Shown here: positions 46,144 through 56,204 of the stretch, one piece after another
Position numbering within the stretch: the stretch's first letter is position 1
Layout: the number at the start of each line of letters is the position of its first letter
NCBI GenBank assembly: GCA_028551475.1
Contig: CM052360.1
Location: 20,928,682-20,992,681 of the forward strand
Length of the DNA stretch: 64,000 bases
Reading direction: 5' to 3'
DNA from: Casuarina equisetifolia
Lineage: Eukaryota > Streptophyta > Magnoliopsida > Fagales > Casuarinaceae
Translations under genes and position numbers: made by a program
The notes under the pieces: generated by a model
Told to the model about the DNA's origin: nothing
The model's database searches: none
What the model saw: only the letters and a program-made list of their open reading frames with translations

Positions 46144-49100
46144 TCCCCCCGCAAGCTGATGGGTCGGAGCGAACCGTCAGCTTGGATCGCAGTAGCTGGA
46201 AACGAGAAGTGGATAATCCCTTGGTGAAGATATCCGCAGGTTGATCAGCAGAGGAGATGAAGTGAACAAGAAGTTGCCCGCGGAGATAGCGTTCCCGAAT
46301 GAAATGATAATCAATCTCAATGTGTTTCGTGCGGGCATGAAAAACCGGGTTCGCCGCCAAGTAGAGAGCAGAGAGATTATCACACCATTGGACCGGAGGA
46401 TGTGGAGCAAAGACACGGAGATCCCGAAGTAGATACTCAATCCAGATGACTTCAGCAGTGGTGTCAGCCAAGCATTTATACTCGGCCTCAGTGCTGGAGC
46501 GGGCAACGGTCCGTTGCTTGCGAGAGCACCAAGAGATGAGATTGGGGCCAAGAAACACACCAAAACCGCCAACCGACCGACGGTCATCACGATCACCCGC
46601 CCAACTAGCATCAGAGAAGGCATGAAGAGTGGTGGAAGAACTCCGAGTAAGGTGAAGGCCGTAGCGGGGGGTGTTAGTGAGGTAGCGCAGGATGCGCTTA
46701 ACTAAATGCCAGTGCGCAGTGGTGGGAGCATGAAGAAACTGGCAGGCCGAGTTAACGGCGTAAGCAATGTCAGGTCGAGTGAGAGTGAGGTATTGGAGAG
46801 CACCGACAATACTCCGGTAGTGCAGAGAATCAGGAAGAGGGTCACCATCCCACTGAGAGGGAGAGTCTGCAGGAGTGCAAGGAGTCGGAATAGCACGGGC
46901 ATCAGTCATCCGGGCATGGGATAAGATATCATGAGTAAACTTGGCCTGATGAAGAAGCAAGCCCTGGGGAGTGTGGAGGGCCTCAACACCAAGGAAGTAA
47001 TGAAGAGGACCAAGATCCTTAATAGCAAATTCCTGCTGGAGAGTAGTGAGGAGGGACTGAAGAGGAGCCTGCGACGAACCTGTCAGCAAAATATCATCCA
47101 CATAGACAAGCAAAATAATGCTATAGTGGGAGGTGTGTAGTAAAAAGAGAGAGGTATCAGCAGCCGAGATGTAGAAACCCAAGGAGAGAAGAAAAGTGCT
47201 CAACCGTTGATACCAGGCCCGAGGGGCTTGTTTGAGCCCGTAGAGAGAGCGCCGAAGACGGCAAACATGATGAGGGTGAGAGGCATCAATAAAACCAGGA
47301 GGCTGAAGCATGTAGACTTCCTCAGAGAGAGAACCATGTAAGAAGGCATTGGAGACGTCAAGTTGTCGAAGAGACCAGCCTCGTGAGTAAGCCACAGCGA
47401 TGAAAGTGCGAATAGTAACCGGTTTGGCAACCGGACTGAAAGTCTCTGTATAGTCAATGCCAGGTTGCTGATGAAAACCCTTCGCCACGAGTCGCGCTTT
47501 ATAGCGCTCAAGAGAACCATCGGAGCGAAGCTTAACCTTATAAACCCACTTGCAACCGATGGCACGAGTACCAGGGGGAAGAGGGACAAGATCCCATGTA
47601 CCGTTCTGGAGAAGAGCAGAATACTCGGCCGACATGGCGGCCTGCCACTTAGGGTCCCTAGCAGCCTGGGAGAAAGAGGTGGGTTCAGGATAGGGATGAG
47701 TTGTGGCAGTGAGAGCAAAGGTATGCTGACGGGTGAGAAGGCGTTGAGTCACAGTGCCATCCTTAAGACGGGTAATCATAGGATGACAGGGAGGAGAAGG
47801 AATGGGGGGAGGGGGAGGGGAGGAGGCTGGGGGGGTAGGAGGATCAGGAGCAACTGTGATAGAGGGATTGGAGGTAGCTGGGATAGTGGAGGGAGAGGGG
47901 GAAGGCATAGGAGAAGAAGGTAAGGGGGGGGGAGGAAGGGGAAGAGGGATAGGGGGGAAGGAGGAGAAGGTGGGGAAGGGGCGGAAGTAGGTGGGGTGGA
48001 AAAGGGAAAGGTGGTCTCATCAAAAACGGCATCAGCAGCGATATAGAAATGACGGGTGGAGGGGCAATAACACCGATAGCCACGATAGCCAGGGGGTAGC
48101 CCAGGAAGATACAAGGACGAGAACGGGGAGCTAACTTGTGAGGAGCGTAGGGACGGAGGTAGGGAAAGACGGCACAGCCAAAGACACAGAGGGCGGAGAG
48201 ATCAGGAAGGTGATGAAAAAGTGTCTGCCAAGGGGAAAGATAATGGAGGACAGCGATAGGAAGGCGGTTGATTAGCACAACCGCGGTCTCAAACGCGAAG
48301 TCCCAAAAGGAAGGAGGAACAGAGGCATGAGTCAATAAGGCAAGACCAGTCTCAACGATGTGACGATGTTTCCGTTCCGCAGTCCCGTTCTGAAACGGGG
48401 AGTACGGGCAGGAAACACGCTGATGAATACCATGAGTAGAAAGATAGGAACGGAGCTCAGATGAGAGAAACTCGGGAGCACCATCACACTGAATGGCGCG
48501 GAGAGGATAAAAGAACTGAGTGGAAAGAAAGGAGTGAAACTGACGAAAGAGCATGAGAAATTGAGCACGAGTGGTAAAAGGATAAAACCAGGTAAAGCGA
48601 GAATAATCATCGATAAAACAGACATAATATTTATAACCATGAAAAGAGGTTACAGGAGCAGGGCCCCATACATCAAAATGTATCAGTTCAAGGGGGTGGG
48701 ATGCCCGAGACTGAGTAGGGGGGTGGGGATGGCGGTGACTCTTACTAAGAGCACACGCAATACATAAGGGAAAAGGGGTACGAGTGAAAGGAGTGTTTGT
48801 GGAGGACAAAAGACGAACAACTGTGTCAGGAGAGGCATGACCAAGACGAGAATGCCATAAGGTAAGAGAGCCAGTGGAAGCGACAGAGAGAGCAACTAGA
48901 GGTGAAGCAACGCTGGGAGGCGAGATGCGGTAGAGACCACGATCAAGGTTGCCATTGAGTAGGATCTGACCAGTAGAAAGAGAGTGAGCAAAAAAATGGG
49001 TGTTATAAAAGGAAAAAATGCAATGATTATCAGTGGCAAAACGAGACATAGACAATAAGTTCTTGGCAATGCCAGGAACAACTAGAATGTCAGTAAGTCG

Positions 49101-50608
49101 AATGTAAGGAGGAAAGGAAGAGAGAAAAGTACCGATGTGGGTGATGGGGAGAGACACTCCATCACCAACAGTCAGCTGCTGAGGGCCTGTGTAGGGAACA
49201 GCAGAGGTGAGGCCATCAGGGGAGTCTGTGACATGGTGGGTTGCACCAGAGTCGGTGAACCAAGAAGAGGCAGCAAGGGCAGAGGGGGGGGGGTTAAGAG
49301 GGGGGCAGGAGGTAAGATGGGCTTGAGGAGAAAAGGGGGGGAAAGGTGAGTAAGGGGCCTGGGAGGCGAGGTGGGCCTGGGCTGGGGCCTGAGAGGGAAA
49401 GGGGGCTAGAGTATGAGCTTGGGCCGAGAGAAAGGATGGGGAATACGGGCCTGGGTCCAAGGAGAAGGGAGGCGTTGTATATGAGTTATGGGCCAGGAAG
49501 GGGTGGGCCAGAGATAAGGGGGGGTTATAAGTGGGAAAGTTGGGCTGGGCTGGGGAGAGGGAGGAGGTGGGAGAGGCAAAGTTGGTCGAGGGGTTGGTGG
49601 GGGGAGGGGAAAAATGAGTGTTAAAACGCTCTCTGCAGGTTAGGGCGAAGTGCCCTCGGCGGCGGCAGATTTGGCAAAAGGGCAAACGTCGCTTGCCACG
49701 GCGGCGGCGGCGGAGGGTGAGAAAGTTGGGGGGTTAGGGAGAAGAGGGGGCAGGGAGGTCGATGGTGCGGCGCGTGGGACACCACTCACCGAGGAAGAGG
49801 GGCGATCAAAAAAGGCAGTAGGGGACCCGTTGTGAGCAATGAACGCCGCAGGAGGTGGAACGGCTGGTAGATCGCGACGGTTGACATCAACCGCAGCTTC
49901 GTGTGAGAGAAGCAAGCCGTTGAGGTCCTCGCAGGAGAGCGCCGCCACCCTGGAGCTTACGGAAACCGCGACGGCTAGGGCATGATAGTCTGACCCTAGC
50001 CCATGAAAAACGTGAGTATGATACTCACTATCGTGGAGTGGTTCGCCGATCAAAGCCAGCTGATCAGAAATCTGGGTCACCTCCTGAAGAAAATCTGCAA
50101 CAGATCAATCACCACGGTAGAGATTTTGGAGATCGAGGTGGAGAGCGGCGGCACGTGCGGTGGACTGCTGGGCAAAGGTGGTGGCGAGATGACTCCAGAT
50201 GGCGGCAGAGGTTCGAAAGGTCATGAGTTGGGCGATGATGGGGGCGGTAGCGGTGGTGAGAATCCACCCCATCGCCGTCCGGTCACGTATCCGCCAGTGT
50301 GCATGGGCCGGGTTGGGGATACGGGTTGGACCAGCAGCAGAGGAGAGCGAGGGCTGGGCCGGGTTGCTAGGGGCAAGCAAGTGGGTGGGTGGTTTAGGTT
50401 CGGAGCCCTCCATAATGGGTAGAAGCTGAGCTGCATCCAAGAAAGGTTCGAGCATGGTCCTCCAAATGATGTAGTTGGAGCCATTGAGTCATTCAGGGAG
50501 AGAAGGAGAGGAGAGAAGGGCAGGGGTGGGGGTAACAGCCGCTGCAGGAGGAGGCGGGTTAGTAATACGGGTTGAAGATGAGTTTGACCCGATAGAAGAG
50601 GTAGACAT
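46085..50608 (-). pseudogene. Copia gag-pol polyprotein, broken
   Basis: Gag starts near 50608 (MSTSSIGSN), with the retrotransposon gag core (LNGSNYIIWR ... SVADFLQEV) interrupted by TGA at 50489-50491 and 50105-50107. The zinc knuckle CQICRRRGHFALTC (49676-49635) opens the frame 49685-47844, which holds the protease DSG (residues 145-147), integrase HHCC (H278, H283, C308, C311) and DD35E (D338, D401, E437). The frame at 47908-46085 holds reverse transcriptase (YVDD at residues 269-272) and RNase H ([24 protein letters not shown]). Frames change near 49730, 48097 and 47930, each inside or next to a C homopolymer. Expression of a whole polyprotein is unlikely unless those are sequence errors. 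Confidence 0.93.
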
Positions 50609-50770
50609 GCTGGGTTGGACTGAAGAAAGAGGCCGGGGAGGAAAGAAGGCAAGACAAAAAAAAAAGAAAAACAAGGAAAGGGAAAGACAAGGGCCCATAT
50701 GAGAAAAGGAATAAGGATGTAGGAAGAAACAGGGGAAGGGAGGGTAGGATCAAGGCTTTCGCCGGACTAA

Positions 50771-50781
50771 GCTCGATACCA
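50771..50781 (-). other. Copia primer-binding site
   Basis: TGGTATCGAGC in element sense directly follows the 5' LTR; it matches the initiator methionine tRNA-type site TGGTATCAGAGC less one base. Confidence 0.8.
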
Positions 50782-50981
50782 AGTTGAGAACAAAGATGAA
50801 CAGTGAAAATAAATAGTATTTCCAACCTGTATGTCTATACAAGGTTACCCGTATAAGTAAAGGAAAGAAAGTGTAAAATAATCTACAACAGTAGCAACCG
50901 TAACTATGGACTGTGACCTAGTCTAGGATACAACTGTGAACTGACGGGACTGAGGAGAGAGACGTGAGGTCTTGTCTAACA
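50782..50981 (-). repeat. Copia 5' LTR
   Basis: 200 bp, differing from the 3' LTR at two G/A positions and one T indel. Confidence 0.95.
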
Positions 50982-52116
50982 CCTAGTAGCTGCCGTCCTC
51001 TTCGCCGTGGCATGCTCCATTGCTGCTGCCTACAACCCTAGTCCTCTGCAAGACTTTTGCGTTTCAACTAACAGTTCTGCTTCTGGAGGTATAGAGTCCT
51101 TTGAAGGATCTCATATTGTGCTTTCCTCATGATATAAGTCTTATAATATTGTTCTCAACTCATTTATTTCCATGTTACAAGTCTGCATGTTTACGTATAT
51201 ATACTACACGGATGCAAGAATTACAAGGGTCGTTCTTGCGTTCAGCATCGCGTGTCTCAAGTGTTGATGTGCAAGCATTCCGGCTCTGATATGACACTCT
51301 TTTTCTCCTACAGTGTTAGTGAACGGAAAGTTCTGTAAGGACCCAAAACTTGTCAATGCCAATGACTTCTTCTTATCGGGCTTAAACATTCCCGGGAACA
51401 CCTCAAATCAACAAGGATCAAGGGTCAATCTTGTAAACGTGGACAAATTATTGGGCCTCAACACCTTAGGCATATCTTTGGCTCGCATAGACTTTGCACC
51501 ATATGGGTTGAATCCTCCACACACTCACCGTCGTGGCACTGAGATTCTGGTGGTCATAGAGGGTTCTCTACTCGTCGGCTTTGTGACATCCAACCCAGAA
51601 AACCGCCTCATCACCAAAGTTCTAAATGCAGGAGACGTGTTTGTCTTTCCAGTCGGTCTCGTTCACTTCCAGTTTAATGTGGGCAAGACAAATGCTGTTG
51701 CCTTTGCCAGTCTGAGTAGCCAGAATCCTGGCACCATCGCCATTGCGAATGCTGTCTTTGGAGCTGATCCTCCCATCAATCCTGATGTGCTTGCCAAGGC
51801 CTTCCAAGTGGACAAGAACGTGATTAATTATCTTCAGAAACAATTCTGATGGGAGAGTTGTAAAAAGAAATAAAGTGAGTGTATTACCCAGTAACGAATC
51901 GTTTGATTATTCTATTAAAGTTTGTCATTATTTTAATTGTTTTAAATTGATAGAAGCAGCAATACAAATGAAATGAATTTTTGTTTTGTTTACCTCCTAA
52001 AAATTGCTGAGTAATTATAGATGTTAAATATGTTCATGTTCAAATTTATGAAAATGTTAAGTTCTACTAGAAGATAAAGATCTTCAAAGATCATATCAAT
52101 GTATTTACCTGCAAAA

Positions 52117-52407
52117 TTTTTTTTTTTTTTTTTTTTGGTGAAAGGTCAAATTATATATCACTCATAAAAAATTTACAAGATTGTTCGATTACAAAATATC
52201 ATCATCTAAGCTCAAATATTGCACTTGGCAAATTCCAAAGCTCTTGTAAAAATTTATTACAATTTGTAAGCTTAACTCCTCTAGTAGATGAAATCTTGCC
52301 TCTCACGTCCTTCTTGATTTTGGCAATAATGGTTGAGTTTTCTAGACTTGTATTGCTGAATCTTCTTCTATTCCTTTCACTCCAAATGTGATACAATACG
52401 GCCTTGA
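52117..52407 (-). mobile_element. 291-bp LINE tail, second subfamily
   Basis: A T20-plus run, then the reverse of the 3' end seen at 19568-19873 (frame 52202-52396 ends AIFELR). The empty sites are in the other two block-B copies (GCAAAATTGTTATGC near 2721 and 27901), so this insertion is specific to copy 3. Any target duplication is too short to see. Confidence 0.88.
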
Positions 52408-53533
52408 TTGTTATGCTTTAGGGAGAAGTTATGGTCAATCTTTTGTTTTCTTTAGCCTTAGAAAGGAGAAACCTTCCCTTTTGAAATAAGCAAAAGCTTT
52501 TCCAATAGCTGTCTTTTCACTCTATGCAAAAAGTAAAATATGCATGTTATTGGTAGAGACGTAAACAAAAGGGGAATGAAATTTTACCTATAAAATAATA
52601 GGGAAATGAAATTTTGAAATAATTCGAATTTAAGGAATTAAAAAAAAGAGTGGAAACAATGGGAAAGAAAAAAACAAAGTAGCCAATTTTCTTTTTTCTT
52701 TCTCTCTCACACCTAAAACTTAGCAAAGATACTCCTGCCTACTTAATCATCTCTAACACTAGCCACCTTACTGTGGCCGCTACTACCCCTGTGATTGTCT
52801 AAAGGGCCTCAGCAAATGCTGCCACCTTTAACTTTTTTGGGGCGACATGCCATCAAATTGTTTGGATGCAAATCTTTGTGCATTTTCGTCGTTGGTGGCC
52901 AAATTTGCATCCTTGGTGTTGACTCTTCCCATTGCCCATGCTTCAAAAGGCTTTTTTGGGTTGCCTTTATAGGTAATGTCTCCTATACCAATGGCCTTTT
53001 CCAAATCTTATATTTCTATTCTTACCAATCAAGCAAAACCTTTCTCCTTTCCGGTGCCTCTACCAATTCTGCTTATTTCTTTCTCTTTAAAAGAACTCAC
53101 AACATATGAGGGAGAGCTAGAATTTTGCATACTCCCTTTTGAATGTCAAAAAGCCATAAACTTTTAGAGATTTATGCTTATATCAAACTTTGGAGTAGGT
53201 TGTGCTTCTATAAAATCCTTTAAGCAGCATGTTAGCTCTTTTTAGGGTTTAGCCAATCTTGCCATACTCAAATTAATAGATCCTCCGAGTATTTAGATTC
53301 TCTTATTTATAGAGGAGGATCTCATCACAGCTTGGTCACATGAATCATAAGTTTTTTTAGAACACTATTTTCTCCTCTATAAGTGGTTGAAAGTACTAAA
53401 CAAGTGTAACCAATCCAAACACATGGCACTTTAGCTATGATTACCATGTTTGTCTTTATCCCTTTATAATCCTTCAACTTTACACGAAATAGGTATTAGG
53501 CTTGATCATTTTCTTCAGGGTGGATGATAATAG

Positions 53534-55129
53534 TTTTTTTTTTAATGAATATGTGCGTCCATTAATTGAAAAATAAAATAATGTAAAATTTTAGGGGCAT
53601 ATCCTAATATTATAATTTATTTAAGAAAAAATTAAGTTTGGAATCCTCAAGCTATGAGACAACAAAACATTTGCTTCAGTTGGTTTAATGTTCTTAAATA
53701 GAGATGCTCTTCCACATACTATTTTCCTAATTTTAGCCAATATAAATCATATTTCAACAACCTTATTTTGGAAACATTTATGGCATTATTCAAACCAAAT
53801 ACAATAGATACATATTAAGAAATTATAGTATAGACCAATTGAGATGAGCTATTGAGATATCACTTTTGCTATATAAAGTTTATCCTTGCATATGAGCTAT
53901 CCAATGAAGTTATGTTTACTGATTTCACTTGATCATATCAAGTCATGCCTTTCAACCTTAATATTAACTTAGCATAATTTCCTGTATGTCTCTTTATAAT
54001 AATAAAAAGGTTTGGAAAGTACAAATGTGAGAATCTATTGTAGCTTGAAAAGACATCTCTAACTCCATGTCATATTTTCTTTGATTTCAAGATGTATAAT
54101 TGAAGTTTTTTTACATTTAGTACTATAAATTCATATGCCCATAAGGAAAAACTAGGGGAATTGATAAAAATTCTAGAGTGACTGCCCCAACAAAACTTTA
54201 TTCAACACTGTATGGTCTAGTAGCTCAAGTCCTATTTCCTCTTTAGGTGAACAAATAATATGCCAAGTGACCTTATGAGTTTTATAATCTTTTGAAATGC
54301 CTACTTACAAAAAGTAATTAATCTTCTTCTTAATCTCATAAATGGTTTGCTTTGAGAAAATAAACATTTGCATCCAAAATGTGCAGATAGTAGTAAAAAC
54401 TAATTTTACCAATTATAACCTTCTTGCATAACTTAGGTGTCTCATTCTCCATCCATCAATTCTTCCCATGAGTTTCTTTGCCAAAACCTTAGAATTCGTA
54501 TAAGCATGCGTTTCTTTATAAAAAAAATACCAAGATACCTAATAGGAAGAGTTCTCTCAGAAAATGGAGTGTGATCCAATATTAGAAGCTTTTTAAGCTC
54601 ATTGAGCCTTAAAAAAGAATATCTAGCTTTTGTTTGGATTAAAATGTACATCTATGAGTGCTACAAAGTCTTCCAAAGTATTATTGAGACATGAAAATGA
54701 ATTAACATCCCCATATGCAAATAAAAATAAGTCATTGGCAAAACAAAGGTGAGTGATTTTTTCCCTTTTATAGTGACAATGATATTTAAAAGTAGAAGTA
54801 AAAGTTTTCTCAATCATAACCATGTTAAGAATCTCTAAGACAAGAATAAATAAATAAGGGGATAGGGGATCTTCTTGCTTTAATTCATTTGTGCCTTCAA
54901 AATAACTAACATGCTCACCATTAAAGTTTATAAAGAATATGCCAGTAGTAATGAATTGAATAATTAGATCAATTAATATTTGAGTATGAATAGATTAAAC
55001 GAGTCCTAATACCATATCCCATTTAAGCATGCCATAAGCTAAAATAAGATCAATTTTTAATGGCAATATTCTGACCTTTATCTCCTTTATGATAATTATC
55101 AAGCAAGCTTAACAAAGCATAACATTTTA
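53534..55129 (-). mobile_element. 5'-truncated LINE (third copy of 3865-5323)
   Basis: Poly-T start at 53534-53543, reverse ORF2 with FANDLFLFAYG and IRYLGIFF readable, fused at its 5' end to a GLP fragment like the other two copies. Confidence 0.8.
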
Positions 55130-55377
55130 GCTTCTGGAGGTATAACGTTCTTTGAAGCATCTCACTTTCTGATTTTCCCCGTGATATAACTCTACATAAT
55201 ACTGTTCTTAGTTCATTTATTTTCATGTTACAAGACTCTGCATGTTTACGTTTATATATTACCCGGACGCAAGAATTACAAGGGTTTTTTTTGTGTTCTG
55301 CATCGAGTGTCTCTCGGGTATTAATGCGGAAGCATTCCAGCTCTGATATAACACTCTTTTTCTCCTGCAGTTTGTGA
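55130..55377 (+). pseudogene. GLP fragment (third copy)
   Basis: GCTTCTGGAG|GTATAA donor, intron, CTGCAG acceptor at 55365-55370, then only TTTGTGA of exon 2 before unrelated DNA. Less decayed at the donor than the other two fragments. Confidence 0.75.
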
Positions 55378-55806
55378 TTGCCTCGTTCACTATGGGAAAG
55401 CAATTACTTAAATCTCATATGGAATCTCGGGACTCCATCGAGTCCAATTGTTCGGCACTGCTTGCTTTATGCTTTGGCGATTCCTTTTCGACAGTTTCTT
55501 CACCTCTTTTAGTAGCCTCCTTTGTGACGGCAGCCGCAATTCCTCGAAAGCCTTCAAGCCCTTTGCGTTTCTTTCTTGAGCCTTATGGGCTCTTTGGTAG
55601 TATGGCTCTTGATGCATATTAGGTAGTTAGGCCTGTTTAAGGCCATGTGTTTCGGCTTGTGTAAGGCGCACTTTTGGGTAAGCCCTAAGTTTGATTTGGA
55701 CATTGTACTAATAGGTTCAAGTGACCTAATGCTTTGTAAGGGCCTTTCCTATTTTATTATCAATATTATTTCTAGGGTGTTGCCCCTTTTCTTGAAAAAA
55801 AAAAAA
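55378..55806 (+). mobile_element. Unclassified poly(A)-tailed insert
   Basis: Starts where GLP similarity ends and finishes with A12 at 55795-55806. It contains an 82-aa frame (55374-55622, MGKQLLKSHMESRDSIE...) that I do not recognise. A retroposed sequence or SINE/LINE end is likely from the tail; no target duplication identified. 55807-56108 holds nothing recognisable. Confidence 0.4.
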
Positions 55807-56204
55807 TTCATTTGATTCTGATCTAGATTTCTTTCTAGAGCCCTTGATTGGAACAAAAAGTCAATCACTATTTGCATGTTAATGATTCTTTATTGAGAAC
55901 TTATGGAAGGTTTATTATGCCTATTGTTAAATAAGCTTATCACTTTCAATTTTTCCTCTTGAAGAGCATTAATTGCTTGGGTTTTGCTATTATGTATCAA
56001 AACTTTATTGATTTCAATTAAGCAGAGAAACAAAGTTTATGAAAAAAGTCTATTGATGATTTAAATGTGTCCAAGTACCATCCTTGTTTAATAAAAAGAA
56101 AAAATAGGTAGGGCACTTTTTTTTTTTTATGAATATGTGAGTTTATTCATCGAAGAATAAAGAAATACAAAAGCTTAGGGGCATACCCCAGCATTACAAT
56201 TCAT

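Larger units (their letters stand above)
45943..50981 (-). mobile_element. Ty1/copia LTR retrotransposon, 5039 bp
   Basis: Complete element in minus orientation with a 5-bp target duplication CCTAG (45938-45942 and 50982-50986), two ~200-bp LTRs, primer-binding site, polypurine tract, and gag-pol in copia order (protease, integrase, reverse transcriptase, RNase H). The LTRs differ by two transitions and one indel, so insertion is recent. The coding region carries two in-frame TGA codons and three frameshifts. The internal region is markedly GC-richer than its surroundings. Confidence 0.97.
45915..51849 (+). pseudogene. 221-aa-type GLP split in exon 1 by a copia element
   Basis: The first 28 coding bases (45915-45942) are followed by the retroelement. 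Exon 1 resumes after the duplicated CCTAG at 50987-51088, the intron is 51089-51313 and exon 2 51314-51849. Without the insert the parts add up exactly (130 + 536 bases), and exon 2 is fully open with all metal ligands (His113/His115/Glu120/His161), so the gene was healthy until a recent insertion. Private changes are Asn26 for Asp after the signal peptide, Arg116 for Pro between the motif-1 ligands, and Ser176. The signal peptide is severed, so no normal GLP can be made from the native promoter. Confidence 0.92.
51900..55377. repeat. Block B copy 3 (partial)
   Basis: Follows the split GLP as the first copy follows GLP 1653: GLP 3' flank, B3 5' remnant (about 52060-52640, interrupted by a LINE tail), unidentified conserved stretch (52660-53530), LINE, GLP fragment. 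It stops inside the GLP fragment, four or five bases into exon 2. Confidence 0.8.

Noticed and set aside
46177..49624. Many long frames on both strands within the copia element
   Set aside because: They are shadows of the GC-rich, proline-rich gag-pol frames; only the frames with protease, integrase and reverse transcriptase motifs were kept.
55408..55617. Basic 69-aa minus-strand frame (RNRQSIKQAV...)
   Set aside because: Overlaps another frame in an unclassified poly(A)-tailed insert; neither strand gives a recognisable protein.
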